A stretch of DNA of 64,000 bases from Sphingosinicella sp. LHD-64 (GTDB lineage: Bacteria > Pseudomonadota > Alphaproteobacteria > Sphingomonadales > Sphingomonadaceae). The stretch spans positions 1 through 64,000 of the forward strand of contig NZ_JAVIFV010000005.1 in the NCBI RefSeq assembly GCF_031157375.1, given 5' to 3'. The notes beneath the pieces were generated by a model. That model was not told where the DNA came from, ran no database searches, and was given only the letters and a program-made list of their open reading frames with translations. Both the position numbers and the translations under genes were made by a program. Numbering within the stretch: the stretch's first letter is position 1; the number at the start of each line of letters is the position of its first letter. Positions 40,179 through 48,225 of the stretch are shown here, one piece after another.

Positions 40179-40230
40179 TGTTCACATGGTCAGCGGCCGG
40201 AAGCCGACTGCCCGGAAGATCCTGGAAAGC

Positions 40231-40287
40231 CTAGGCTTTCATCTCCCGAACGGACTTGACCGACCTCTCTGCTGAACCATGAGACAT
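40231..40287 (-). CDS. 18-residue peptide with complete Shine-Dalgarno sequence
   Basis: ATG at 40287, stop TAG at 40231; the peptide is MSHGSAERSVKSVREMKA. It is preceded by GAAAGGAGGTGATCC (40289-40303 as complement), a 15-base match to the full 3' end of 16S rRNA at 7-base GGAGG spacing. Predicted promoter elements lie at 40323-40351 and a terminator at 40151-40178. It may be a translated peptide, a leader, or a small RNA that captures ribosomes. I do not recognise a family; the call rests on the RBS and flanking signals. Confidence 0.5.
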   Translation of the reverse strand: MSHGSAERSVKSVREMKA

Positions 40288-40322
40288 CGGATCACCTCCT
40301 TTCGCTGGTTGCTGTTGACCCC

Positions 40323-40351
40323 TGTATGATTCGGGCCGAATCGCCAATCAA
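40323..40351 (-). promoter_or_regulatory. Predicted promoter of the 18-codon ORF with dyad operator
   Basis: On the minus strand TTGATT (40346-40351) and CATACA (40323-40328) are 17 bp apart; the -10 is weak. The spacer holds the dyad GATTCGGGCCGAATC (40328-40342), 7-bp arms with one central base, a possible regulator site. No regulator is identified. Confidence 0.35.
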
Positions 40352-40354
40352 GAC

Positions 40355-40423
40355 TTGAACTTGATTTTTTTCTGGCTAGGATTCCATGCTTCGCGCGGCG
40401 CCCCGGGAGGGCGCCTTTTCTTT
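40355..40423 (+). ncRNA. Possible very short RNA from a divergent promoter to a hairpin terminator
   Basis: On the plus strand TTGAAC (40355-40360) and TAGGAT (40377-40382) are 16 bp apart. About 15 bp later the stem GGCGCCC (40397-40403) / GGGCGCC (40409-40415) is followed by TTTTCTTT. No plus-strand gene precedes this plus-oriented terminator, so a transcript of about 35 bases is the simplest reading. Alternatively the hairpin serves only as the 3' end of the opposing lipoprotein gene. Confidence 0.25.
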
Positions 40424-40946
40424 ATCCGCGGCATTCCTCCACGACGCGTGCCGGCTCCGGCCAGGCGGGCAGGAAGAGCGGCGTTGCGCCTGCGGTCTGG
40501 ACGAGAAAGCGGCCGCGGCTGAAGGCGATCTGGTCGAGCAGCGGATCGTTCGGCGAAAGGCTCGCCGCCGATCCGGTGCCTTGCGGCGTGGCAGGGAGGC
40601 TGCGGTCGCTGAAGGTGGTGCGCACCGTCATGGCCTGGGCGGCGACACCGGGTCTCAGCAGGCTGATCTGCCGGCCCGGGTCGCAGCGCACCATGAAGAC
40701 CGGATTGCCCTCTGCACTGTAGGCGGCAACGGACGCGCCGCCCTCGATGCTGTAGCTCCAGTCGCCGGGGGTGAGCGGCACATCGCGCCAGTCGGACGGC
40801 GCGGGAGACGGCGGCGGTGCGGGCGGCGGCGGAGGTGGCGGGGCCGGTTCCGGCGCCAGCGGGGGCGGCGGCGCCTCCGGGCGCGGCACGCAAGCCGTGA
40901 CTGACAGGAACAGCAGGCCGATGCCGGCCAGGGCCAGATTACGCAT
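40422..40946 (-). CDS. Pro-rich lipoprotein, sister of the following gene
   Basis: A 174-residue lipoprotein: signal and lipobox in LLFLSVTAC, then a Pro/Ala-rich spacer (EAPPPPLAPEPAPPPPPPP), then a globular domain (LTPGDWSYSIEGGASVAAYS, VRCDPGRQISLLRPG, LSPNDPLLDQIAFSRGRFLVQ, VEEC). The domain has three cysteines, and resembles that of the neighbouring lipoprotein at 40990-41610, so the pair likely arose by duplication. Start at 40946. Confidence 0.72.
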   Translation of the reverse strand: MRNLALAGIGLLFLSVTACVPRPEAPPPPLAPEPAPPPPPPPAPPPSPAPSDWRDVPLTPGDWSYSIEGGASVAAYSAEGNPVFMVRCDPGRQISLLRPGVAAQAMTVRTTFSDRSLPATPQGTGSAASLSPNDPLLDQIAFSRGRFLVQTAGATPLFLPAWPEPARVVEECRG

Positions 40947-40989
40947 TGTCACATCCTCTCGCCGGTTCAACGCCGCAGGCCGCAGCGGT

Positions 40990-41610
40990 TCACTGCGTCG
41001 CGGCGCCGTTCGTGGCGGCCTCGGCACCGTTCGCCTCGGGTGCGGCGGCGTTGCCGGCCTCGTCCGCCGCCGCGCCCGCGGTCTCGCCTGACGCGCAGGC
41101 AGTGAGGAAGGCGCCGATCTGGTCGCCCGGCGGCAGCACCAGCGGCGGCGAATCGCCGATCCGGATGGTGATCGGCGAATCCGCCGCGGTCAGGGTCTGG
41201 CGGAACGGATCGCCGGAGGTCAGCGTGGCGCGCAGCATCGGAATGGTCCCGCCGGTGCTGGTGACCGCGAAGCGCCGTGTATCGCTGCCGACCGTGATCA
41301 GCATGGTCGGCAGGTCGCCGGTGAGTGCGGCGCCGTGCCGTTGCAGGAGCGTGCCGCGGCGGCCGTCGCAGCGCAGGCTGAACAAGGGCGGCGCGCCGGC
41401 CGGTCCGAACTCGAGCGCCGCCGCGTCGTCCTGGAGCGAGTCCCGCCACTCGCCGAGCGCGACCTCATTGTCGTCCTGCTCCGGCGTGCGGACCCGCTCG
41501 ACCGCGGTCGTCTGTCCGTTGGTGTCGGCGACGACGCTCGCATCCTCCGAACGCGCGCAGGCGCCCGCGAGGAGCAGCAGAGCAAGCGGAAACGCGGTGC
41601 GAACGGCCAT
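40990..41610 (-). CDS. Lipoprotein, sister of the preceding gene
   Basis: A 206-residue lipoprotein with lipobox LAGAC. The domain includes EWRDSLQDDAAALEFG, FSLRCDGRRGTLLQRHG, LTSGDPFRQTLTAADSPITIRIG and GAFLTAC. It parallels the other lipoprotein (WRD...DWSY...CD.GR...LL; ND/GD PL...; terminal C). Ala/Asn-rich tail. I choose ATG 41610 because AAGG lies six bases before it; another in-frame ATG is at 41616. The amidohydrolase gene is upstream on the same strand. Confidence 0.7.
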   Translation of the reverse strand: MAVRTAFPLALLLLAGACARSEDASVVADTNGQTTAVERVRTPEQDDNEVALGEWRDSLQDDAAALEFGPAGAPPLFSLRCDGRRGTLLQRHGAALTGDLPTMLITVGSDTRRFAVTSTGGTIPMLRATLTSGDPFRQTLTAADSPITIRIGDSPPLVLPPGDQIGAFLTACASGETAGAAADEAGNAAAPEANGAEAATNGAATQ

Positions 41611-41646
41611 GGTCATCCTTCTCATCCTGATCGGTCGGCGACGTCC

Positions 41647-43113
41647 TTAGCCCGGGACGCCGCCATGCGCATCCCATAGCGCAAGGAATTCGCGTCGCGT
41701 CCTGGGCCCGTAGGTCGCGAAGCTCGGATTGGGCCGCTCGCGATACGCGGCACGACGCTCGGCCAGGGTGCCGCGATCGTGGAGGGCGGCCACATCGATC
41801 CTGTAGACCTCGGCGCCGTTGAGGCCGAAAATCCGGCGCTTCGCCTCCGGCGTCAGCGCCGGATAGCCGTAACGTTCCTGGAATTCCTCGCTGATCCGGA
41901 AGGCGCGGAACGCCTGGATCTGGTCCTGCGGGCTGCCGTACCAGATCGAATCCGTCCCCCACATGATCCGGTCCTCGCCGAAATACCGGAGGAGCTTGCC
42001 CATCACATGGGCGGCCTCCTCCGGCCGGCTCATGAAGTAGCGCCAGAGCGAACCCATCTCGGCATAGAGATTGCCCTGGTTGCGCCGCAAGCCGGCATCC
42101 TGGTGCGACTTGATCAGCCGATCCACGCCTTGCGGGTTCTCGGGATTGTAGGGCCCCTCGGTCTTCCCGCCCTCGAAGCCGCCATGATAGACGAGGAAGG
42201 TGAGATCGGGATTGGCGACGGCTGCCGGGCCCATGTCGCGCGGCGAGCTGTATTCATATTCGAGGCCGCCCAGCGGCACGCCCTTGTGGACGGCGACGGT
42301 CTTCACATTGAGCGCGCGCGCCTTCTCGAAGAAGCGGTCGGCGTGCTCGCTCCGGTCGAGCCAGATGCCGCGGCCGTTCGATCCATATTGCGGATAGAGC
42401 TTCCACGCCTCGACCCGGTGGCGCTCGGCCATCGCGTCCATCGCCTCGATCGCGCCGGGCTCCTGCGGAAAGACGCCGCCATGGATGAGCGCGCGGGCGC
42501 CCTCGCCGCCGATGCTGGCGACGATCTCGCGCGCCTCGTCGGCATATTCGATCGGCGTCGGATTGGGCTGGCCCCACAGCGCCGAGACCACTGCGACGTC
42601 GGTGTCACTGTCGAGGAAGACCTCGCGCGCCAGCGTCTGCGCGGAATAGCATTCGAAGCTGCCGCTCTCGCATTTGGAAGCTTGGCCGAACACCCGGCTG
42701 AGCGTGCGCGTCCAGCGTTCGCCGTCGGCGCCTCGCGCCCAGCGGCCGGCTGGATCGACGCAGTGCGTTTGCACGTCGAAGATGAATTCATCACCACCAA
42801 TCGCTGCCGCGGCCTGCTGCTGGTCGAGCGCCGCCTCGTTGTCGACCGCGAAGCTGCCGCCTGTCATGCCGTTCGCCTCGGCGGCGCGGTTGCAGGCGAG
42901 CAGAGTCGAGGCGGCGCCGGCGGCGGACACCAGGAAGGCGCGGCGGCCGAGCCCCAAACGCCGCGCATTCTCGCTCGCCGCCTCGTGGGCGAGACGCCTG
43001 GCCAGCGTCTGCGTCGGCGTCAGCGGCGGCGGCATATATTCGCCGTTCGAGGTGCGATCGATCTTGATCGGCAGCCGCCTGCCGTCGGGATCGAGATCGT
43101 CGGCGCGGGACAT
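41647..43113 (-). CDS. Amidohydrolase-2 family protein, Tat-exported
   Basis: A 488-residue protein with a twin-arginine-like signal (LGRRAFLVSAAGAASTLLAC) starting near residue 57, unusually far from the N-terminus. The catalytic domain shows FIFDVQTHCVDP, ALIHGGVFPQEPGA, VEAWKLYPQYG, VAVHKGVPLGG, VYHGGFEGG and WGTDSIWYGSP, in line with TIM-barrel amidohydrolases of the decarboxylase/amidohydrolase-2 group. The substrate is unknown. If the Tat signal is real, translation may start nearer to it than the ATG at 43113. Confidence 0.8.
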   Translation of the reverse strand: MSRADDLDPDGRRLPIKIDRTSNGEYMPPPLTPTQTLARRLAHEAASENARRLGLGRRAFLVSAAGAASTLLACNRAAEANGMTGGSFAVDNEAALDQQQAAAAIGGDEFIFDVQTHCVDPAGRWARGADGERWTRTLSRVFGQASKCESGSFECYSAQTLAREVFLDSDTDVAVVSALWGQPNPTPIEYADEAREIVASIGGEGARALIHGGVFPQEPGAIEAMDAMAERHRVEAWKLYPQYGSNGRGIWLDRSEHADRFFEKARALNVKTVAVHKGVPLGGLEYEYSSPRDMGPAAVANPDLTFLVYHGGFEGGKTEGPYNPENPQGVDRLIKSHQDAGLRRNQGNLYAEMGSLWRYFMSRPEEAAHVMGKLLRYFGEDRIMWGTDSIWYGSPQDQIQAFRAFRISEEFQERYGYPALTPEAKRRIFGLNGAEVYRIDVAALHDRGTLAERRAAYRERPNPSFATYGPRTRREFLALWDAHGGVPG

Positions 43114-43181
43114 GAGGCTTTCCTCCGTGCGATTCGCCCCCCATCCACAAGCCTGACGGGCGGGGCCCGTGCTGGCAAGCG

Positions 43182-43868
43182 TCAGCGCGCGTCGTGGAAG
43201 ATGATCCCGAGCGTGAACCTGAGGCCGGAGCGCAGCCGGCTGACGCCATGGCGCATCGCCCGGCGGTGCCAGCCGCGCGCGCCCTGCACTGGCCGGTCGC
43301 GGACCGGGAAGATCACCGCGTCGCCCTGGGTCAGCGGCACCACCTCGGCGCGCGACTGCTGGCGCGGCCGCTGCTCGGTGAGCACGAGTTCCCCGCCGGT
43401 GAAATCGCGGCCCGGCTCGGAGAGCAGGATGGCGACCTGGAGCGGGAAGACACGCTCGCCGTAGAGGTCCTGGTGCAGCGCGTTCCAGTCGCCGGGCTCG
43501 TAGCGCAGCAGCAAGGGCGTCGGCCGGCTCTGGCCGGCGGCATGGCAGCGGGCGAGGAACTCGGCATGGTCCTCCGGGAAAGTGGACGTTCCAAATATCT
43601 CTGCCCAGCGATTGGCGATCCGCGCCAGGTGCGGATAGAACGCTTCGCGCAGGCGCGCGACCGGTTCCGGCAGCGGATAGGCATAGTAGCGATAGGCGCC
43701 CCGGCCATAGCCGTGCCGGGCCATCACGACCTCCGACCGGTACAGGTCGCGCGCACCCCAGCCCGTACGCAGGGCCTTGCAGGTGGCGCCGTCCAGCAAG
43801 CCGGGGAGGATCGCGCAGCCATGCGCGTCGAGTTCGGCTTCGGTTTTCGTCCAGTCGATCCGTTTCAT
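43182..43868 (-). CDS. 2-oxoglutarate/Fe(II)-dependent oxygenase
   Basis: A 228-residue dioxygenase of the prolyl-hydroxylase-like group. The iron facial triad reads HQD (LHQDLYGERVFPLQ) and a distal RHGVSRL histidine, with the 2OG-binding arginine in GLRFTLGIIFHD. FTGGELVLTEQRPR and GDAVIFPVRDRPVQG fit the double-stranded beta-helix. Substrate unknown; similar bacterial proteins hydroxylate proteins or small molecules. It starts at 43868 and is divergent from a TetR regulator that may control it. Confidence 0.87.
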   Translation of the reverse strand: MKRIDWTKTEAELDAHGCAILPGLLDGATCKALRTGWGARDLYRSEVVMARHGYGRGAYRYYAYPLPEPVARLREAFYPHLARIANRWAEIFGTSTFPEDHAEFLARCHAAGQSRPTPLLLRYEPGDWNALHQDLYGERVFPLQVAILLSEPGRDFTGGELVLTEQRPRQQSRAEVVPLTQGDAVIFPVRDRPVQGARGWHRRAMRHGVSRLRSGLRFTLGIIFHDAR

Positions 43869-43926
43869 GAGCCCATTCTCAACGCTCGCGGGCCGGATCG
43901 CGTCCCGCCGCTTGCGCCCAAAGCGC

Positions 43927-43954
43927 TTGACACGGCTCTTGATTGAGCATTCAA
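43927..43954 (+). promoter_or_regulatory. tetR-family promoter with TTGA/TCAA dyad
   Basis: TTGACA at 43927-43932 is a perfect -35 box. The dyad TTGAGCATTCAA (43943-43954) sits where a -10 and operator would overlap, typical for TetR autoregulation. The GTG at 43964 lies near the expected transcript start, so the mRNA may be leaderless. Confidence 0.45.
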
Positions 43955-43963
43955 CTCAGCGCC

Positions 43964-44572
43964 GTGAACGCCGACACGCGCACCCGCATCGTGATGACCG
44001 CGATGGAGCTGTTCTGGGAGAAGGGCTTCCAGTCGACCTCGATTGCCGACATCCTGAGCCGCAGCCAGGTCCATTCCGGCAGCCTCTACCATTTCTTCCC
44101 CGGCAAGCAGGACGTGCTCGCGGCGGTGCTGGAGGCCTACCGCGACGGGATCGAGGAATGGCTGCTGAAGCCCGCCTGGTCGGGCGTCGACGATCCGGTC
44201 GAGCGGGTGTTCGCGCTGCTGGACGGCTACCGTATCCAGCTCGTCACCACCGACTGCACCTACGGCTGCCCGATCGGCAGCCTCGCGCTCGAGCTGCACG
44301 AGCCCGACCCGAACATCCGCGAGCTGCTCTCGATCAACTTCGCCAACTGGACCACCGCGATCGAGCGCTGCCTCGACGACGCGGGCGACCGGCTGCCGCG
44401 CGGCCTCGACCGGCGGCGTCTCGCCGAATTCACCCTCACCGTGATGGAGGGCGCGATCATGCAGGCGCGCACCTATCGCGACATCGCAAGCTTCGACCGC
44501 AACGTCGCCGTCCTCCGCGAGCATTTCGAGATGCTGCTGGAGACGGCGCGGCAGGAGAAGGAGTCGGCGTAG
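43964..44572 (+). CDS. TetR/AcrR-family transcriptional regulator
   Basis: Repressor of 202 residues. N-terminal HTH is typical: RTRIVMTAMELFWEKGFQSTSIADILSRSQVHSGSLYHFFPGKQDVLAAVLEAY. The C-terminal ligand domain (CTYGCPIGSLALEL, TVMEGAIMQART) resembles the TetR_C subgroup of NemR-like regulators, whose conserved cysteines sense electrophiles. The start GTG at 43964 is uncertain; a TTG seven codons upstream is possible. It is divergent from the 2OG oxygenase gene and precedes a DUF1761 gene. Confidence 0.85.
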   Translation: MNADTRTRIVMTAMELFWEKGFQSTSIADILSRSQVHSGSLYHFFPGKQDVLAAVLEAYRDGIEEWLLKPAWSGVDDPVERVFALLDGYRIQLVTTDCTYGCPIGSLALELHEPDPNIRELLSINFANWTTAIERCLDDAGDRLPRGLDRRRLAEFTLTVMEGAIMQARTYRDIASFDRNVAVLREHFEMLLETARQEKESA

Positions 44573-44597
44573 AAGCGACAGCCTTAAGGGAGGGAAT

Positions 44598-44993
44598 ATG
44601 CCGGAGGTGAACTATATCGCGGTGCTGCTCGCCGCCTTGTCCGCGTTCGTGCTCGGGGGATTGTGGTATTCGCCGGTCCTGTTCGGCAACAAATGGGCGG
44701 CGCTGACCGGACAGAGCGAGGAAGTGCTGAAATCCGGTTCCATGCCGGTGATCTTCGGCGGGGCGTTCCTCCTCAACCTGATCGCCGCCTTCGTGCTGGC
44801 GATGTTTCTGGGGCCGATGCCGCCGTCGCATGCGACCCTCGCCGGCCTGTCGGTGGGCCTGTGCTGGGTCGCGGCGAGCCTCGGCGTCAACTATCTCTTC
44901 GAGCGCCGGCCGCTCGGCCTGTGGCTGATCAACAGCGGCTATTTCGTCCTGCAGTTCACCGCGATGGGCGCGATCATCGGGGCGTTCAACTAG
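44598..44993 (+). CDS. DUF1761-family membrane protein
   Basis: A 131-residue protein with four membrane helices (YIAVLLAALSAFVLGGLWYSPVLFG; VIFGGAFLLNLIAAFVLAMFLG; LSVGLCWVAASLGVNYLF; WLINSGYFVLQFTAMGAIIGAF). The GGLWYSPVLFGNKW and YFVLQFTxMGxIIG motifs identify DUF1761. Function unknown. AAGGGAGGG precedes the ATG. It lies 25 bp after the TetR stop, so the TetR-DUF1761 unit may be one transcript. Confidence 0.88.
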   Translation: MPEVNYIAVLLAALSAFVLGGLWYSPVLFGNKWAALTGQSEEVLKSGSMPVIFGGAFLLNLIAAFVLAMFLGPMPPSHATLAGLSVGLCWVAASLGVNYLFERRPLGLWLINSGYFVLQFTAMGAIIGAFN

Positions 44994-44996
44994 CCG

Positions 44997-45146
44997 CTAG
45001 CGCCGCTTGAAATACTGCACCTCGCGCTCATGCGTCTCGGCCGCCGCGCGCGAGGTGAAGGTCCCGAGGTTGCGACGCTTGCCGGTCTTCGGATCCTTCT
45101 TGCGCGAATAGAGGCGATACTCGCCGGATTTGAGCTTGCGGATCAT
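44997..45146 (-). CDS. Small basic 49-residue protein
   Basis: ATG at 45146 to TAG at 44997. The protein MIRKLKSGEYRLYSRKKDPK... is Lys/Arg-rich with a compact fold-like second half (RNLGTFTSRAAAETHEREVQYFKRR). It resembles short conserved alphaproteobacterial proteins that are found alone and unnamed; a nucleic-acid role is only a guess. No strong SD. It converges on the DUF1761 gene, 3 bp away. Confidence 0.62.
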   Translation of the reverse strand: MIRKLKSGEYRLYSRKKDPKTGKRRNLGTFTSRAAAETHEREVQYFKRR

Positions 45147-45179
45147 GGGTGCAAAACGTGGGTGGCCGAGGCGCGTTCC

Positions 45180-45467
45180 TCAGGCCGCCTTTTGCACCGT
45201 AAGGCGCAACCCAAGAGAGGAAATAATCGCAGTCACCGTCTCGAGCGTCGGATTGCCCTGCTCGGACAACGCCGTGTAGAGTGCTTGGCGGCCGAGGCCG
45301 GTGCGTCGGGAAATCGCCGTCATGCCCTCGGAACGTGCGACGTCTCCGAGGGCACGGGCGATATGGGCGGGATCGTTGTCCTCCATCGCCGCGTCGAGAT
45401 AGGCGATGATGTCCTCCTCGGACTTCAGATATTTGGCGGGGTCAAACACCTTCGTCTTGATCCTCAT
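45180..45467 (-). CDS. HigA-like addiction-module antitoxin
   Basis: Ninety-five residues. FDPAKYLKSEEDIIAYLDAAMEDNDPAHIARALGDVARSEGMTAISRRTGLGRQALYTALSEQGNPTLETVTAI is the HTH 'putative addiction module antidote' signature, with the antitoxin dimer and DNA-binding helices. It overlaps the toxin gene by 26 bp, in toxin-first order as usual for this family. Start ATG at 45467. Confidence 0.85.
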   Translation of the reverse strand: MRIKTKVFDPAKYLKSEEDIIAYLDAAMEDNDPAHIARALGDVARSEGMTAISRRTGLGRQALYTALSEQGNPTLETVTAIISSLGLRLTVQKAA

Positions 45468-45744
45468 CGAAATCGCCCTTCGCCATTTCCTTCGCCCGCG
45501 CGATATCCCGCTTCTGGCTCGACTTGTCACCGCCGCAAAGCAGCAGGATCAGGCGATCGCCGCGGTTGATGAAATAGGCGCGATAACCCGGCCCGAAATC
45601 CATCCGCAGCTCATGAACGCCATCGCCCACGGACTTTGCGTTGCCGAACTTCCCATCACCGAGCTTGCGAAGCTGGTTGAGGATGCGGGCGCTCTTCTGC
45701 CGGTCGCGCAAGCCATCCAGCCAGGCCTCGAAAATCTCAGTCAC
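45442..45744 (-). CDS. HigB/RelE-type addiction-module toxin
   Basis: RelE-fold ribosome-dependent RNase toxin. FEAWLDGLRDRQKSARILNQLRKL, VHELRMDFGPGYRAYFINRGDRLILLLCGGDKSSQKRDI is the standard core with the GPGYR catalytic patch. The start is uncertain: the promoter -10 box (45766-45771) places the transcript start below the upstream in-frame GTG and ATG, so I give the GTG at 45744 (100 residues). Two to six extra residues may be missing if a non-standard start upstream (E/F codons) is used. Lies upstream of its antitoxin. Confidence 0.8.
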   Translation of the reverse strand: MTEIFEAWLDGLRDRQKSARILNQLRKLGDGKFGNAKSVGDGVHELRMDFGPGYRAYFINRGDRLILLLCGGDKSSQKRDIARAKEMAKGDFDEDQDEGV

Positions 45745-45760
45745 GCGAACTTCGAACTCT

Positions 45761-45794
45761 TGTCCTCTATATAGGACAGAGGGCACTTGGTCAA
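45761..45794 (-). promoter_or_regulatory. Toxin-antitoxin promoter and palindromic operator
   Basis: On the minus strand TTGACC (45789-45794) and TATAGA (45766-45771) are 17 bp apart. The near-palindrome TGTCCTCTATATAGGACA (45761-45778, 16 of 18 symmetric) covers the -10 box, as expected for binding by the HTH antitoxin. Confidence 0.75.
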
Positions 45795-45914
45795 AGTTTT
45801 TGCCTGTTGGGTCAGAGCTGCGGACCACGATGCTACCCCTCGATTTGGTAGCTGATTCTGACGCTAATCTAGGCTGAGTTCCACGGCCGTTAGGTCAACC
45901 ACGAACCACCGCAT

Positions 45915-48113
45915 TCACAGGGACCGCCGTCCGCCACCCCATTTCCTTTGCGTTTTTCCATAGCGCGTCTTCCGCGTGCCCGGCTTGCCCTCGTTGGAAT
46001 GCCCGACGGCCGGGGCGCGGCTTTGTTCGGTGGCGAGGCCGAGCTCGCCGGCTTCGAGGCGGCGGATTTCGTCGCGCAGGCGGCCGGCCTCCTCGAACTC
46101 GAGATCGGCGGCCGCCTTGCGCATCCGCTTTTCGAGATCGTCGATATAGGCGCGCAGGTTGTGGCCGACGAGGTGGGGCGCGTCCTCGTCGCCGGTGTCG
46201 ATCATGACGCTGTCGCGGTTCGACACGTCGGACAGGATGTCGGCGATGTCGCGCTTGATCGTCGTCGGCGTGATGCCGTGGAGGGCGTTGTACGCCTCCT
46301 GCTTCTCGCGGCGCCGGCTGGTCTCGTTGAGCGCGCGCTCGATCGAGCCGGTCTTGCGGTCGGCGTAGAGGATGACCTTGCCCTCGACGTTGCGGGCGGC
46401 GCGGCCGATCGTCTGGATCAGCGAGGTTTCCGAGCGCAGGAAGCCTTCCTTGTCCGCGTCGAGGATCGCGACGAGGCCGCATTCGGGGATGTCGAGGCCC
46501 TCGCGCAGCAGGTTGATGCCGACGAGCACGTCGTAGACGCCGAGGCGCAGGTCGCGGATCAGCTCGATGCGCTCCAGCGTCTCGACGTCGCTGTGCATGT
46601 AGCGCACCCGCAGACCCGCTTCGTGGAGGAACTCGGTCAGGTCCTCGGCCATCCGCTTGGTGAGCGTGGTGACGAGGGTACGATAGCCCTTGGCCGCGGT
46701 CGCCCGGGCCTCGGCGATCAGGTCGTCGACCTGGTCCTCGACCGGTTTGATCTCGACCGGCGGGTCGATGAGGCCGGTCGGGCGGATCACCTGCTCGACG
46801 AAGACGCCGCTCGCCTGCTCCATCTCCCACGGGCCGGGCGTCGCCGAGACCGCGACGGTCTGCGGGCGCATCACGTCCCATTCGTTGAAGCGGAGCGGAC
46901 GGTTGTCGATGCAGCTCGGCAGGCGAAAGCCATATTCGGCGAGCGTGATCTTCCGCCGGTGGTCGCCGCGCGCCATCGCGCCGATCTGCGGCACCGTCTG
47001 GTGGCTCTCGTCGACGAACAGCAGGGCATTGTCGGGGAGATATTCGAACAAGGTCGGCGGCGGCTCGCCCGGCAGGCGGCCGGTGAGGAAGCGCGAGTAG
47101 TTCTCGATGCCGGCGCAGGAGCCGGTGGCCGCGATCATTTCCAGGTCGAAATTGGTCCGCTGCTCCAGCCGCTGCGCCTCCAGCAGGCGGCCTTCCGCAT
47201 TCAGCTCCTTCAGCCGCTCGGTGAGCTCGAAGCGGATCGCCTCCATCGCCTGCTTGAGCGTCGGGCCGGGGGTCACATAGTGGCTGTTCGCATAGACGCG
47301 GACATAGTCGAGCGCCGCCGACTTCTTCCCCGTCAGCGGATCGAACTCGACGATCTCCTCGATCTCGTCGCCGAAGAAGGAGATGCGCCAGGCGCTGTCT
47401 TCATAGTGCGACGGGAAGATTTCGAGATTGTCGCCCTTCACCCGGAAATTGCCGCGCGCGAAGGCCTGATCGTTGCGCTTGTACTGGAGCGCGACGAGCT
47501 TCCTCACGATCTCGCGCTGGTCGACGCTCTGGCCCTTCTTCAGGTCGAAAATCATCGCCGAATAGGTCTCGACCGAGCCGATGCCGTAGAGGCAGGAGAC
47601 CGAGGCGACGATGATCACGTCGTCGCGCTCGAGCAGCGCCCGGGTCGCCGAGTGGCGCATCCGGTCGATCGCCTCGTTCACCGAGCTTTCCTTCTCGATG
47701 TAGGTGTCGGACCGGGGCACATAGGCCTCGGGCTGGTAATAGTCGTAATAGCTGACGAAATATTCGACCGCATTGTCGGGGAAGAAGCTCTTGAACTCCC
47801 CGTAGAGCTGGGCGGCGAGGATCTTGTTGGGGGCCAGCACCAATGCCGGCCGCTGCACCCGCTCGATCACCTGCGCCATGGTGAATGTCTTGCCCGATCC
47901 GGTGACGCCCAGGAGCACCTGCGTCTTCTCGTCCGCCTCGATCTGCTCGACCAGCTCGGCGATCGCCTGCGGCTGGTCGCCCGAGGGCTGATAGTCCGAG
48001 ACGATCCTGAACGGCCGGCCGCCCTCGGCCTTCTCGGGGCGCTGCGGGCGGTGGGGAACGAAGGCCTCGCCGGTCTCCGGCTCCTCGAGGCTGGTGCGAA
48101 TCTGGATGGCCAT
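45915..48113 (-). CDS. uvrB: Excinuclease ABC subunit B
   Basis: Damage-verifying helicase of nucleotide-excision repair. Walker [11 protein letters not shown], the beta-hairpin [20 protein letters not shown], the helicase motifs ([73 protein letters not shown]) and the UvrC-binding C-terminal part ([28 protein letters not shown]) are all intact. The start is set at ATG 48113 ([12 protein letters not shown]); an ATG three codons upstream is also possible. Basic tail follows the UVR motif. Confidence 0.96.
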   Translation of the reverse strand: MAIQIRTSLEEPETGEAFVPHRPQRPEKAEGGRPFRIVSDYQPSGDQPQAIAELVEQIEADEKTQVLLGVTGSGKTFTMAQVIERVQRPALVLAPNKILAAQLYGEFKSFFPDNAVEYFVSYYDYYQPEAYVPRSDTYIEKESSVNEAIDRMRHSATRALLERDDVIIVASVSCLYGIGSVETYSAMIFDLKKGQSVDQREIVRKLVALQYKRNDQAFARGNFRVKGDNLEIFPSHYEDSAWRISFFGDEIEEIVEFDPLTGKKSAALDYVRVYANSHYVTPGPTLKQAMEAIRFELTERLKELNAEGRLLEAQRLEQRTNFDLEMIAATGSCAGIENYSRFLTGRLPGEPPPTLFEYLPDNALLFVDESHQTVPQIGAMARGDHRRKITLAEYGFRLPSCIDNRPLRFNEWDVMRPQTVAVSATPGPWEMEQASGVFVEQVIRPTGLIDPPVEIKPVEDQVDDLIAEARATAAKGYRTLVTTLTKRMAEDLTEFLHEAGLRVRYMHSDVETLERIELIRDLRLGVYDVLVGINLLREGLDIPECGLVAILDADKEGFLRSETSLIQTIGRAARNVEGKVILYADRKTGSIERALNETSRRREKQEAYNALHGITPTTIKRDIADILSDVSNRDSVMIDTGDEDAPHLVGHNLRAYIDDLEKRMRKAAADLEFEEAGRLRDEIRRLEAGELGLATEQSRAPAVGHSNEGKPGTRKTRYGKTQRKWGGGRRSL

Positions 48114-48225
48114 GTTCCCCATATGGTCTCATACCGTAACCTTCGCAATTGCCACCTCCCCGCGTTTGCGCCACATTCCCGCAGGCGGGGGCGCGTGCCT
48201 TCGCGGCAACAAGGGGGGAAGTTCC

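Noticed and set aside
40289-40303. Match to the 3' end of 16S rRNA on the plus strand
   Set aside because: Only 15 bases match and no rRNA sequence surrounds them; it is better explained as the complement of a full Shine-Dalgarno site on the minus strand.
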